Assembly: GCA_965230415.1 (NCBI GenBank)
Contig: CBDDKZ010000005.1
Coordinates: 5,146,001-5,210,000 of the forward strand
Length of the DNA: 64,000 bases
Direction of reading: 5' to 3'
Source of the DNA: CBDDKZ01 sp965230415
Lineage (GTDB): Bacteria; Bacteroidota; Bacteroidia; Cytophagales; JAAEPT01
Below are positions 17,759-27,412 of the stretch, one piece after another (position 1 is the stretch's first letter; the number at the start of each line of letters is the position of its first letter). The notes under the pieces are model-generated. The model ran no database searches, was not told where the DNA came from, and saw only the letters and a list, made by a program, of their open reading frames with translations. The position numbers and the translations under genes are program-made.

Positions 17759-20700
17759 ATGCAGTTAAGCAGACTGGAGATTAAAGGATTCAAAAGTTTT
17801 GGCGATAAAGTTGTAGTCAATTTTGACGATGGCATTACAGGCATTGTAGGTCCCAATGGTTGTGGAAAGTCCAATATTGTCGATGCAATCCGTTGGGTTT
17901 TGGGGGAGCAAAAAACCAAAGCACTTCGATCTGAAAAAATGGAAAATGTCATTTTTAACGGTACAAAAAAGCGTAAACCGTTGCATATGGCTGAAGTGTC
18001 TCTCACTTTCAACAATACTAAAAACCTATTGCCTACAGAGTATTCTCAGGTTACCATAACAAGAAGGTACTACCGATCTGGTGAAAGTGAATACCAATTA
18101 AATGGTGTCACATGCAGGCTCAAAGATATTACAGATTTGTTTCTCGACACCGGAATTGGTTCTGACAGCTATGCAATCATCGAGCTAAAAATGGTAGATG
18201 ATATTCTGAATGATAAGGATAACTCGCGTAGAAACCTATTTGAAGAAGCTGCAGGAATTTCGAAATTTAAAATCCGTAAAAAACAAACACTCAAGAAACT
18301 TTCGGACACAGACAAAGATCTTGAACGTGTGGAAGATTTGCTTTTTGAAATTGAAAAGAATCTGAAATCGCTTGAAAGACAGGCAAAGCAAGCAGAGCGC
18401 TATCTCAAACTAAAAGAAGAATATAAAACATATAGTGTAGAGCACGCTAAAAAAAACATAGAAGACGAAAGAGAGCGTTTTGAATCCCTCAAAAAGCAAA
18501 TAGAAGATCAGCAGCAGTCAAAGACTTCTATTAGCACCAAGCAGCAAAATCATGAGGCGGAACTTGAAAAAATTAAAGCTGCACTTATAAAAAAAGAAAA
18601 ACTACTGGCATCGCGTCAAGCTACATTAAACGAACATATCAATAAAATAAGGCAACACGAAAGCGACAAAAAAATCCGGAACGAAAGGCTAAAGTACCTT
18701 ACCGACAAAACAGTAACACTCAAAGAGCAAATAGCGCAGGATAAAATTGCTCAGGAAAATGCCTATCATGATATTAAGAACCTGGAGGAAGCTAAACATG
18801 CCGCAGAAAAGATTCATAAAGAAATCGGGCTGCGTGTGGATCATCTTCAGGCAGACCACGTAGAACATAAAGAGAAAACCAGTGCCCTGAGAGAAGAACT
18901 CAATGTGCTAAATAACAAGTTCAGGACAAAGCAAGAAGAAGTACATGAATTGCAAAAGAGCCTGGAAATCAACCAGGTTCAGCTTAAAACACTGAAGGAA
19001 GAACTGGATAAAACCAGTGATGATTCCAACGCTCATACCGATTCGGTGGATAAGCTCCAGGAACAATTGAAACAACAGGCTGCGCAACTGAATGAAGCTA
19101 ATAACTCCTTAGACAAACTCCTAAAAGAGCAAACAGTCAACAATGACTCGATAGCGGAGGCCGAAAAGAAAATAGAAAGCACAAAAGAAGAGTTGGCCCG
19201 TGTTAACAGAGATATCGATTCGAATGAAAACGAATACAATCTGACCAAATCGCTGGTCGACAACCTGGAAGGTTTTCCTGAAGCCATCAAATTCCTCAAG
19301 AAAAATGCACAGTGGGCAGATGACGCACCGCTGCTAAGCGATATTATAGCCTGCGATGAAAAATACCGCATTGCTATAGAGAATTTCTTAGAACCTTATA
19401 TGAACTACTATGTTGTTGAAGACGAGTACCAGGCATATCAGGCTGTCAATATGTTAACAGATGCGTCAAAAGGTAAGGCCAATTTTTTTATTTTATCGAC
19501 CTTCAAAAAGTTCAAGGCACAAGAGATCAAATCAATTCAGGATTGTGCGGCAGCCATCAACATTCTGGAATTTGACAAGGTCTATCATAAATTGGTAGAA
19601 TACCTGCTAGACGATGTTTACCTGCTTCAAAACGAACATGATAATATACCTGAAGATAGGCCGGAAATATTCATCAATCAAAACGGACAACTTACAAAGC
19701 GTAAACATAGCGTGCACGGTGGCTCCGTAGGACTGTTTGAAGGAAAACGTATAGGTAGGGCCAAAAACTTAGAAAAGCTACAAAAGAAAATAAACGAATA
19801 TTCTAAAAAGAAGGATAAGATCAAAGTCACGCTGGAGCGTCAACAAAAAGAACTCCATAAATACAAATCAAGTGACATTGCTGAACGCATTTCCAGAAAA
19901 CGATCGGAGATTAGTGAAGTAAATGAGGCTTATATAAGCACAAAACTCAAAGAAGAACAATTACGAAACGTCATTCAAAATAATGCCACAAAAAAAGAGG
20001 ACCTAGAACGTAACGTAGCGATTTTAGAGGAAGGCATTCTAAAGAGTAAACCAAAGCTTGAAATTCAAATGGTCGCTCTGGACGGAATGGACGATAATAT
20101 TGCGCAGGCCACCAATGAATTAAGTCACCAAAACGAGATACTCAGTCAAAAATCGAATGCTTATAATCAAGAAAACATCCTGTTTCATCAGCAGGAGAAT
20201 AAAATCCAAAGCATCGAACAGGAAATAACCTTCAAAGAAAGTACGGTCTCAAATACTAAGATTCGTATCGAAAAAAACACAGAAAGTCTTGAGAAAAACG
20301 ATGATGAAATAAAAAGCATGCTGGATAACTCTCAAATTACTGACGATGACCTCTTAGCCATGTATGAGGAGAAAGAGGCCATTGAAAAAGGAGTAAATGA
20401 GGCTGAAAAAGATTATTATCAACATCGGGGGCTTATTGACGAACAGGAAAAGGAGGCACGCGAATTTTCAAAAAAGAGGGAGCATTCAGACGATATTTTG
20501 TTGGACCTCCAAAACCGTATGAACGAGTCAAAATTAAGTCTTTCTTCTGTGCAAGAACGACTTAAAGTTGAATTTAACGTTAATATCGATCAGCTATTTA
20601 TTAGCGAGGAAGCGAGCGACAACCAGTATACGACAGAAGAACTTCAGTCCCTGATAGAAAAAACAAAGGAAAAAATTGACCGTATCGGCCCGATTAACCC

Positions 20701-21298
20701 GATGGCGATGGAAGCCTTTGAGGAAATAAAACAACGTTATGATTTCATCATTGCTCAAAAGGCAGATCTAACTGATGCCAAAGAATCATTATTAAGTACT
20801 ATTAGTGAAATTGATGAAGTAGCACGAGCCAACTTCCTGGAATCATTTGAACTGATTAAAGATCACTTCAAGAATGTGTTCCGCTCTTTATTCACTGATG
20901 AAGACACCTGCGATTTAAAGTTGACAAACCCGGAAACTCCATTGGAATCGAGCATAGACATTACTGCCAAACCAAAGGGTAAGAGACCATTAACAATCAA
21001 TCAATTATCAGGTGGAGAAAAAACACTTACCGCAGTGGCTCTTTTGTTTTCGATTTACCTCATTAAACCAGCTCCATTTTGTATTTTTGATGAAGTTGAC
21101 GCTCCTTTGGACGACGCCAATATTGATAAATTCAACAATATCATCAGAGAGTTTTCGAAAGACTCTCAATTTATACTTGTTACCCACAATAAACGTACCA
21201 TGTCTACAACAGACATCATTTATGGTGTAACAATGCAAGAATCCGGAGTTTCCAAACTTGTCCCCGTTGATTTGCGCTCATTAAAAGACGAAGAATAA
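17759..21298 (+). CDS. smc: Chromosome segregation protein SMC
   Basis: A 1179-residue SMC ATPase that compacts and aligns chromosomes as a homodimer with ScpA/ScpB. The ABC head halves are at the ends: Walker A GPNGCGKSN (residues ~31-39), signature LSGGEKTLTA starting at residue 1083, and Walker B FCIFDEVDAPLDD at ~1105-1117. Long coiled coils (residues ~170-500 and 670-1020) flank the hinge (~515-660, including FPEAIKFLKK and the GKANFFILS strand). Length is normal. It appears monocistronic, with scpA and scpB not nearby. Confidence 0.98.
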   Translation: MQLSRLEIKGFKSFGDKVVVNFDDGITGIVGPNGCGKSNIVDAIRWVLGEQKTKALRSEKMENVIFNGTKKRKPLHMAEVSLTFNNTKNLLPTEYSQVTITRRYYRSGESEYQLNGVTCRLKDITDLFLDTGIGSDSYAIIELKMVDDILNDKDNSRRNLFEEAAGISKFKIRKKQTLKKLSDTDKDLERVEDLLFEIEKNLKSLERQAKQAERYLKLKEEYKTYSVEHAKKNIEDERERFESLKKQIEDQQQSKTSISTKQQNHEAELEKIKAALIKKEKLLASRQATLNEHINKIRQHESDKKIRNERLKYLTDKTVTLKEQIAQDKIAQENAYHDIKNLEEAKHAAEKIHKEIGLRVDHLQADHVEHKEKTSALREELNVLNNKFRTKQEEVHELQKSLEINQVQLKTLKEELDKTSDDSNAHTDSVDKLQEQLKQQAAQLNEANNSLDKLLKEQTVNNDSIAEAEKKIESTKEELARVNRDIDSNENEYNLTKSLVDNLEGFPEAIKFLKKNAQWADDAPLLSDIIACDEKYRIAIENFLEPYMNYYVVEDEYQAYQAVNMLTDASKGKANFFILSTFKKFKAQEIKSIQDCAAAINILEFDKVYHKLVEYLLDDVYLLQNEHDNIPEDRPEIFINQNGQLTKRKHSVHGGSVGLFEGKRIGRAKNLEKLQKKINEYSKKKDKIKVTLERQQKELHKYKSSDIAERISRKRSEISEVNEAYISTKLKEEQLRNVIQNNATKKEDLERNVAILEEGILKSKPKLEIQMVALDGMDDNIAQATNELSHQNEILSQKSNAYNQENILFHQQENKIQSIEQEITFKESTVSNTKIRIEKNTESLEKNDDEIKSMLDNSQITDDDLLAMYEEKEAIEKGVNEAEKDYYQHRGLIDEQEKEAREFSKKREHSDDILLDLQNRMNESKLSLSSVQERLKVEFNVNIDQLFISEEASDNQYTTEELQSLIEKTKEKIDRIGPINPMAMEAFEEIKQRYDFIIAQKADLTDAKESLLSTISEIDEVARANFLESFELIKDHFKNVFRSLFTDEDTCDLKLTNPETPLESSIDITAKPKGKRPLTINQLSGGEKTLTAVALLFSIYLIKPAPFCIFDEVDAPLDDANIDKFNNIIREFSKDSQFILVTHNKRTMSTTDIIYGVTMQESGVSKLVPVDLRSLKDEE

Positions 21299-21312
21299 TA
21301 GTGGCAGGAAAG

Positions 21313-21465
21313 TTATTCTGAAAGGGTATTCTGAATCAATTCCGATTTCATTAGCTGATTACTTGCATTCAGTTTCTCTTGTTTATTTCTATCCTTTAAT
21401 GCTGAAAAGGTTAGTAACAACAAGAATAAAAGTGTGATTTTTAATGTAAAGACAACATTCTTCAT
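21313..21465 (-). CDS. Small hydrophobic-leader protein (50 aa)
   Basis: An ATG-started 50-residue frame. It begins MKNVVFTLKITLLFLLLLTF, a single membrane helix or uncleaved signal, followed by a charged tail (KDRNKQEKLNASNQLM) and ending TLSE. It fills most of the otherwise empty interval between smc and the TruC-like gene. The n-region/h-region pattern is protein-like and hard to get by chance in AT-rich DNA with an ATG. Without homologues the call remains tentative, and no function is proposed. Confidence 0.42.
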   Translation of the reverse strand: MKNVVFTLKITLLFLLLLTFSALKDRNKQEKLNASNQLMKSELIQNTLSE

Positions 21466-21642
21466 GCCAGCAATCGATTTAGACTCTTGCTTTCATATAA
21501 AATGAAAACTAAGAATTAATACGGTTTATAACGATCCTGGTTTTTATTATTTCATTTATTTTTGCAAAAAAATGGTATTTAAAAAAAAAGAAAATGAAAT
21601 GCAGAAACTTTAATATTTTATTAACAAAAAAGTATCAAACAG

Positions 21643-22359
21643 TTGATTTTGGACATTATTTATAGCGATGATTATTTTATAATAATCAACAAACCGGCAA
21701 ACCTGGTTGTCCACAGATCTCCAATGAGTGCCGAACATCAGCATTTTGCGTTGCAACTATTGCGAGATCAACTGGGCCTACATGTTTACCCATGTCATAG
21801 ACTGGACAGTCGTACCTCGGGCATCTTGATTTTTGCCCTAAACCCGGAATATCATCGCAGTATTCAACAATTGTTTGTAGAAAAAGCAATCCGGAAGAAT
21901 TACCTGGCCATTGTAAGAGGATATACGCAAGCAGAAGGCCGCATAGAATATGCCGTAAAAAACAGCAAAGGCAACGGGAGAAAGGAGGCAATCACAAATT
22001 ATAAAACCTTGTGTTGCACAGAAATAAACCATAAAGTTAGCAGGTATAACACCTCACGTTATTCCTTAGTACAACTGTCACCGCAGACAGGTCGGTATCA
22101 TCAGTTAAGACAACATATGGCGCATTTAAGGCATCCCATAATAGGCGACAAGAAACATGGAGATCACCGGCACAACAAATTCTTCGAAAAACAATTCAAT
22201 AGTAGCAATTTGCTTCTTCACGCACATGAGCTTCTTTTCAAACACCCCTTTACTAACAAAGAAATGTACCTCAAAGCCGCAGTACCGGATTACTTTCATA
22301 AGATTACGGAAGAACTTGAATTTGAACTCAACCTTTCGACAAAAGCACTACTTGGTTAA
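21643..22359 (+). CDS. truC: TruC-like tRNA pseudouridine synthase
   Basis: A 238-residue RluA-superfamily enzyme. Its N-terminus (DIIYSDDYFIIINKPANLVV, then HRSPMSAEHQHFALQLLRDQ) closely follows the pattern of TruC, which makes pseudouridine 65 in tRNA. The catalytic aspartate is D55 in CHRLDSRTSGILIF. The conserved TGRYHQLRQHMAHLRHPIIG is also present. There is no S4 domain. The start codon is TTG (21643), with a second TTG two codons later. The stop overlaps by four bases with the stop of the convergent glycosyltransferase. Confidence 0.85.
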   Translation: MILDIIYSDDYFIIINKPANLVVHRSPMSAEHQHFALQLLRDQLGLHVYPCHRLDSRTSGILIFALNPEYHRSIQQLFVEKAIRKNYLAIVRGYTQAEGRIEYAVKNSKGNGRKEAITNYKTLCCTEINHKVSRYNTSRYSLVQLSPQTGRYHQLRQHMAHLRHPIIGDKKHGDHRHNKFFEKQFNSSNLLLHAHELLFKHPFTNKEMYLKAAVPDYFHKITEELEFELNLSTKALLG

Positions 22360-23366
22360 AAAAAGCTATAATAATCTTTGTTTATACTTAAACCGCTGTT
22401 TTCAAGTGTTTCTTTTAGCGCTTGTAATTCTAAGGGAGAAGATAAGCATACTATAATTTGTGGATTACAGAGTGTCTGCAAATGAGATTCATCCTTTACA
22501 AGTACGCCATAAATATTATGTCCTACTTTGTTGCTATTTCCACATACCCAATTCACAGAAGGATCATTAATTATCCTCATAAGCTTTTTCCCTTTTTTAC
22601 CCGCTCCCCAAACAACCAAAGGGCGCTTCTCATCAAAATCAAGTAGCCGAAAGTAATACCATTTCAAGTGCAAAAAGTCATTTTCCTGATAATGGTCAGC
22701 ATTCCTGGAGTATCTAGAGCTGTGATCGCGCCACAGATGGAGAATTTCTGATGAACTAACAATATTAAATTGTTGGCGGTAGCACCTAAATACAAGATCG
22801 TAGTCTTCCGGGTAAAATTGAGCACTAAACGCGCCACATTTGTCAAAATCGGACCTACGCATCATCCAACAGGGGCTCGGAATCACACATTCTTGATAAA
22901 TATGTTCGTAATGATCGTTATTATCCATTAAACTGTTGATCCAACGTTCATATTTCAGGTATCCCGCACCAAGTAATCCATCATCTGAAAAGTAGCGCAC
23001 CTTTGCAGTGGCAATAGCAGCATTCACTTGAGTGCTTAATTCAAAATGCAACAATTCCAATTTTTTGGGAGGCATCAGGTCATCCGCATCCATACGTGTG
23101 ACGAATGTTCCGGTACTCTGCGAATAAGCCAATTCAAGTGCTCTGATCAGATCAGGACTTTGGTTTTCAAAAACGCTTATGCGCTTGTCATCAGCAGCAT
23201 GTTCATTTAATAAAGATAAAGTGTCATCCGTGCTAGCGTCGTCGCATACACAGAGCTCCCAATTATCATAAGATTGGTCTTGTATAGACCTTATGCATTC
23301 TGCAATGTACTTCGAACCATTGCGAACACTCATAATAATTGAAATTTTATCTGATTGACTACTCAC
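22356..23366 (-). CDS. Family 2 glycosyltransferase
   Basis: A 336-residue inverting GT-A glycosyltransferase. Residues ~5-110 hold the nucleotide-sugar fold: ISIIMSVRNGSKYIAECI, the Asp pair in VCDDASTDDT, and the metal-binding TRMDADDL. HLWRDHSSRYSR is a typical acceptor-region motif. The C-terminal ~90 residues form a separate Rossmann-like segment (PLVVWGAGKKGKKLMRII), seen in glycosyltransferases that carry a fused nucleotide-binding module. The sugar and acceptor cannot be inferred, as no polysaccharide cluster surrounds it. The start is GTG, and the gene stands alone between convergent and divergent neighbours. Confidence 0.88.
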   Translation of the reverse strand: MSSQSDKISIIMSVRNGSKYIAECIRSIQDQSYDNWELCVCDDASTDDTLSLLNEHAADDKRISVFENQSPDLIRALELAYSQSTGTFVTRMDADDLMPPKKLELLHFELSTQVNAAIATAKVRYFSDDGLLGAGYLKYERWINSLMDNNDHYEHIYQECVIPSPCWMMRRSDFDKCGAFSAQFYPEDYDLVFRCYRQQFNIVSSSEILHLWRDHSSRYSRNADHYQENDFLHLKWYYFRLLDFDEKRPLVVWGAGKKGKKLMRIINDPSVNWVCGNSNKVGHNIYGVLVKDESHLQTLCNPQIIVCLSSPLELQALKETLENSGLSINKDYYSFF

Positions 23367-23472
23367 TTTAACTAATAGGTAGAAACATAGTTCAATTTAT
23401 AAATAAATATTCTAAAAAATTTTTTGGTATAATCATTGTTAGATAAATTAGTGTAACCATAAGCTTAAGTGT

Positions 23473-24246
23473 ATGCGCAAGTTCACTCTTCTTATTTGTT
23501 TAATTTCTTTGGCATTATTTTCTTCCTGGAATTCATTTAAAAGGAATGAAAAATTCACTGTTGTTCTTGATGCCGGGCATGGCGGTCACGATCCTGGTGC
23601 CCTTGGAAAAATTACGACAGAGTCAAAAATAACACTTGGAATGGCCCTTGAACTTGGTCGTATATTAAAAGAACACCTTCCGGATGTAAACGTGATATAT
23701 ACGCGTAAAACAGATAAATTTGTTGAATTATATAAAAGAGGAGACATAGCCAATGAAGCCAATGCCGACCTCTTTATCTCCATTCATTGCAATGCTTCTT
23801 CTAACAAAAATGTGAGAGGAGCGGAAAGTTTCGTTGTCGGCCTGCATGTAGAGGACAAAACGCTCAATGAAGTAGTCCACGCTGAAAACTCCGTCATAGA
23901 GAAAGAGCAAAACTTTGAAGAGAATTATGCGAATTTAAATGTAGATTCTCCCGAGTTGATGATACGCGTACAAAATCTAATGGCTGCTCACCTCAATAAC
24001 AGCATTACGTTCGCAGAAAAAATACAAAGCCAATTCGAAACACGTGTAGGAAGACATAACAGAGGAATTAAGCAAGCCGGTTTTGTGGTGCTCTGGAAAA
24101 CGAACATGCCTAGTATTCTAATTGAATCCGGTTTTATCAGCAATGTCGAGGAAGAAAAATACCTTATGTCAAAACGTGGGCAAGAATTAATGGCCAGTGG
24201 TATTTACCGGGCTATTAAGGCCTACAAAGCTGAACTTGGGCGCTAA
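23473..24246 (+). CDS. N-acetylmuramoyl-L-alanine amidase (Amidase_3)
   Basis: A 257-residue exported zinc amidase that cleaves the lactyl-amide bond between MurNAc and the stem peptide of peptidoglycan, as AmiC does in daughter-cell separation. A signal segment (FTLLICLISLALFSSW) precedes the catalytic domain. Zinc ligands are visible as H36 in VVLDAGHGGHDPG, E50 in TTESK and H105 in FISIHCNAS. The catalytic Glu is E218 in SILIESGFISN. No SPOR or LysM domain is attached. Confidence 0.94.
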   Translation: MRKFTLLICLISLALFSSWNSFKRNEKFTVVLDAGHGGHDPGALGKITTESKITLGMALELGRILKEHLPDVNVIYTRKTDKFVELYKRGDIANEANADLFISIHCNASSNKNVRGAESFVVGLHVEDKTLNEVVHAENSVIEKEQNFEENYANLNVDSPELMIRVQNLMAAHLNNSITFAEKIQSQFETRVGRHNRGIKQAGFVVLWKTNMPSILIESGFISNVEEEKYLMSKRGQELMASGIYRAIKAYKAELGR

Positions 24247-24252
24247 TAACAT

Positions 24253-24747
24253 TTAGTAAATAATTATCCCTGATCGCTCCCTCTTTGTACAGTTGATTGT
24301 TCTTTGACTGTCATTGGCTTTAATTTGTACTACGTTCTTCTGATCATCAAACTGTTCAAAAAACAAGGTATTTTCCACTTCTATAGACTCAATTTTCTTA
24401 ATTCTCTTTACTTCGAAATAACACCAGATAGAAAGATCGTCAAATTCAGCACCTACGTAATTCAAATCAGTGCGCTTATTATTTATTTTTAAGGACAAAT
24501 GTGTACGGAAATGATCGACTATAAATTGCTTGGCATTTTCTAATTCTTTGTCATCATCTAATTGCACGATGTCTACCGGCGCTTTTGATAAGGCAAGTTC
24601 AAGATCGTCTGAAAAAACCTTGATCATAACCTGTAACGATTTCTGATCGGGTTTGTAAACCAGCTCAGTGACAGTGAGGTGTATGGGATGTCTTGCCAGA
24701 CATACAAAAGTGCCAAACATGAGCAATATTAAAGCCGTTTTTTTCAT
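24253..24747 (-). CDS. DUF6702 family protein
   Basis: A 164-residue exported protein with signal peptide MKKTALILLMFGTFVCLA followed by RHPIHLTVTELVYKPDQKSL and VMIKVFSDDLELAL, the conserved opening of DUF6702. It ends in a short beta-rich domain. Members of this family often lie next to an M1 aminopeptidase in Bacteroidota, and that is the case here, in divergent orientation. Function is unknown. Linkage suggests a periplasmic accessory role, which is inference. Confidence 0.85.
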   Translation of the reverse strand: MKKTALILLMFGTFVCLARHPIHLTVTELVYKPDQKSLQVMIKVFSDDLELALSKAPVDIVQLDDDKELENAKQFIVDHFRTHLSLKINNKRTDLNYVGAEFDDLSIWCYFEVKRIKKIESIEVENTLFFEQFDDQKNVVQIKANDSQRTINCTKRERSGIIIY

Positions 24748-24909
24748 ACTTTTATTATCAGGAAAAAAACATTCATTTACAAGAAAAGCTACAGATTATC
24801 GTTTACCATAGATTGAACTATTAATTAAACTATACTTAATAATCCTACAAAGAGTACTTGTTTATCCAATTCTCAATTCTTAATTTGGAAACTTTAATTA
24901 TTTGAAAAT

Positions 24910-27222
24910 ATGATGCGTTTTTTATTTACTTTTCTTGGCTTATTGTTATGTGTAGCTACCTTTTCGCAAGGTTCATTTGAAGGTCAAAAATTTGAACAGT
25001 TGGGCACCACTTTGGCAACTCCGAACAAGTATCGTACAGGATCCGGAGCACCTGGGGAAGATTACTGGCAGCAAAAGGCAGACTATGAGATAGATGTTAC
25101 ATTGGACGATGAAAATCAACGCATTGAAGGTGTCGAAAAAATCACCTATTTCAACAATTCACCACATGAGTTGAAATACCTGTGGGTACAGTTAGATCAA
25201 AATGTTCGTGCTAAAGACTCGGACACTTACAAAACAGAAACCAGTAAGTTAAAGAATAGCATTAGTTTTAGGGAGTACGATAAAATGACCGGATATGCCG
25301 ATTTTGATGGTGGTCACAAAATCAAATATGTTAAGAATAAATCGACAGGGGCCAATCTTCCCTATACGATCAACAAAACAATGATGCGTATTGATCTTGA
25401 AACTCCTTTAAAGTCAAATGCCAAATACCAACTGGAGATTAAGTGGTCTTACAATATAAACGACCGTTTGCGCATGAGAGGACGTGGCGGTTATGAATAT
25501 TTTGAAGAAGAAGACAACTACTTATACACCATTACACAGTGGTTTCCACGCATGGCCGTATATGATGATATTAATGGCTGGCAACACAAGCAATTTCTTG
25601 GCAATGGAGAATTTGCACTCACCTTTGGCAATTACAAGGTAAATATAACCGTCCCGGCAGATCATATTGTTGCGTCAACGGGAAAATTAACGAATGGCAA
25701 GGAAGTGTTAAGCAAAGCTCAATTGAATAGACTTGAACAGGCTAAAATTGCTGACAAGCCCGTTTTTATTGTCAATGAAGACGAAGCCAAGAAAAATGAA
25801 AAGTCAAAAAGCAAAAGCACAAAAACCTGGAAGTTTTATGCCGAAAACGTAAGAGATTTCGCTTTTGGAAGTTCGAGAAAATACATATGGGATGCTATGG
25901 GTGTGAAAATTGGAGGTAAAACCGTGATGGCCATGTCCTATTACCTGAAAGAATCGAACCCACTCTATTCACAATACTCCACAAAGGTGGTCGCGCACAC
26001 ACTCAAAGTATATTCAAAGCATACCTTTGATTACCCTTATCACAAGGCTATTTCTGTGGAAGCCTACAACGGTATGGAGTATCCTATGATATGTTTTAAT
26101 TATGGCCGTCCCAATAAAGACGGCTCCTACTCCTCTCGTACTAAATATGGTATGATTAGTGTTATCATTCATGAAATAGGACACAACTTTTTCCCGATGA
26201 TTGTTAATTCAGATGAACGTCAATGGACCTGGATGGATGAAGGCTTAAATAGCTTCGTTGAATTCCTTGCTGAACAAGAGTGGGACGTCAATTACCCTTC
26301 ACGAAGAGGTCCTGCACACAAAATTGCCTTGTATATGAAAGGCAGCAAGGACGGTCAAAAACCAATAATGACCAATTCCGAACAAATCATTCAATTCGGA
26401 AATAACGCTTACGGCAAACCTGCCACAGCCCTTAATATTTTAAGGGAGACCGTTATGGGGAGGGAGCTTTTTGACTACGCATTTAAAGAATACGCTAACA
26501 GATGGAAGTTTAAACATCCGTCTCCCGAGGATTTTTTCAGAACAATGGAAGATGCCAGTGGCATGGACCTGGATTGGTTTTGGCGAGGTTGGTTTTATAC
26601 CACAGACCATGTGGATTTAGCAATTTCTGGTGTGAAATACTACCTGCTTAGTACCAAAAACCCTGAAGTAGAAAATCCCAGAAAGAAAAAAGAGCATGAT
26701 GAATCGCTGAAACATGTTTCACAGGAATTGAACACTCAAGAAAAATTAAAAACAGCAATAGAGCGTGATCCGACTTTGATTGACTTCTATAATAATTACG
26801 ATCAATTTGAAGTACTTGAAAGTGATATTACCTCCTACAATAACTACCTGGACAAATTGAATGATGAAGAAAAAGCAATATTAAATAAAGGCCTTCACTT
26901 CTATGAAGTTAGTTTTGAAAACATCGGAGGGCTTGTAATGCCACTTATTATAAAATGGGTATTTGCAGATGGTTCTGAGGAAATCGAACGCATACCGGCA
27001 GAAATATGGCGCAAAAACGAAAAAACGGCTACAAAGGTCTTTGCTAAAACCAAGCCGGTTTCATCTATCGTTTTGGACCCAAAGCGCGAAACCGCCGATA
27101 CCAATGAAGATAATAATTACTACCCACCAAGATTAGTCCCTACGCGTTTCGAACTCTACAAAACAGAAAGGAAAGAGCATAGTAACCCTATGTCCCGAAG
27201 TAAACAAAAAGAGAAAGATTAA
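24910..27222 (+). CDS. M1 family zinc metallopeptidase
   Basis: A 770-residue exported gluzincin aminopeptidase-like enzyme. After the signal peptide (FTFLGLLLCVATFSQG) comes the N-terminal beta-saddle (YEIDVTLDDENQRIEGVEKI), then the thermolysin-like catalytic domain. This contains the zinc motif HEIGH (H421, E422, H425) with the third ligand E444 in WTWMDEGLNSF. An unusual C-terminal portion (residues ~590-770) ends in a basic tail. The typical GAMEN exopeptidase motif reads as YNGMEYPMI, as in many Bacteroidota paralogues. The next gene starts one base after its stop, indicating an operon. Confidence 0.92.
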   Translation: MMRFLFTFLGLLLCVATFSQGSFEGQKFEQLGTTLATPNKYRTGSGAPGEDYWQQKADYEIDVTLDDENQRIEGVEKITYFNNSPHELKYLWVQLDQNVRAKDSDTYKTETSKLKNSISFREYDKMTGYADFDGGHKIKYVKNKSTGANLPYTINKTMMRIDLETPLKSNAKYQLEIKWSYNINDRLRMRGRGGYEYFEEEDNYLYTITQWFPRMAVYDDINGWQHKQFLGNGEFALTFGNYKVNITVPADHIVASTGKLTNGKEVLSKAQLNRLEQAKIADKPVFIVNEDEAKKNEKSKSKSTKTWKFYAENVRDFAFGSSRKYIWDAMGVKIGGKTVMAMSYYLKESNPLYSQYSTKVVAHTLKVYSKHTFDYPYHKAISVEAYNGMEYPMICFNYGRPNKDGSYSSRTKYGMISVIIHEIGHNFFPMIVNSDERQWTWMDEGLNSFVEFLAEQEWDVNYPSRRGPAHKIALYMKGSKDGQKPIMTNSEQIIQFGNNAYGKPATALNILRETVMGRELFDYAFKEYANRWKFKHPSPEDFFRTMEDASGMDLDWFWRGWFYTTDHVDLAISGVKYYLLSTKNPEVENPRKKKEHDESLKHVSQELNTQEKLKTAIERDPTLIDFYNNYDQFEVLESDITSYNNYLDKLNDEEKAILNKGLHFYEVSFENIGGLVMPLIIKWVFADGSEEIERIPAEIWRKNEKTATKVFAKTKPVSSIVLDPKRETADTNEDNNYYPPRLVPTRFELYKTERKEHSNPMSRSKQKEKD

Positions 27223-27223
27223 T

Positions 27224-27412
27224 ATGGCTTATCAACTAATACTTATTGTTGTTGCCTTAATAATTTGTGTCATTGTAATCAGAAGGCAAATTCAAAAGAC
27301 CAAAACCATGACCTGCCCTAAATGTGACGGGGCAGGCTCCTGGCGCGCAACACGAGGAGAAAAAGTAATTTGTAATGTATGCGGCGGGACCGGAAGAGTT
27401 CCACGACAATAA
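27224..27412 (+). CDS. Small membrane-anchored zinc-ribbon protein (DnaJ-type CxxCxGxG)
   Basis: A 62-residue protein with one N-terminal membrane helix (LILIVVALIICVIVI) followed by a basic linker and two CxxCxGxG units (CPKCDGAGSW and CNVCGGTGRV). This is the zinc-binding pattern of the DnaJ cysteine-rich domain. It begins one base after the M1 peptidase stop, so it is almost certainly translated from the same message. It could assist folding or act as a zinc-dependent tether. No J-domain is present. Confidence 0.8.
   Translation: MAYQLILIVVALIICVIVIRRQIQKTKTMTCPKCDGAGSWRATRGEKVICNVCGGTGRVPRQ

Noticed and set aside
22356..22359. Stops of the TruC-like gene and the convergent glycosyltransferase overlap by four bases
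   Set aside because: Short convergent overlaps are common in compact genomes, and neither frame is damaged.
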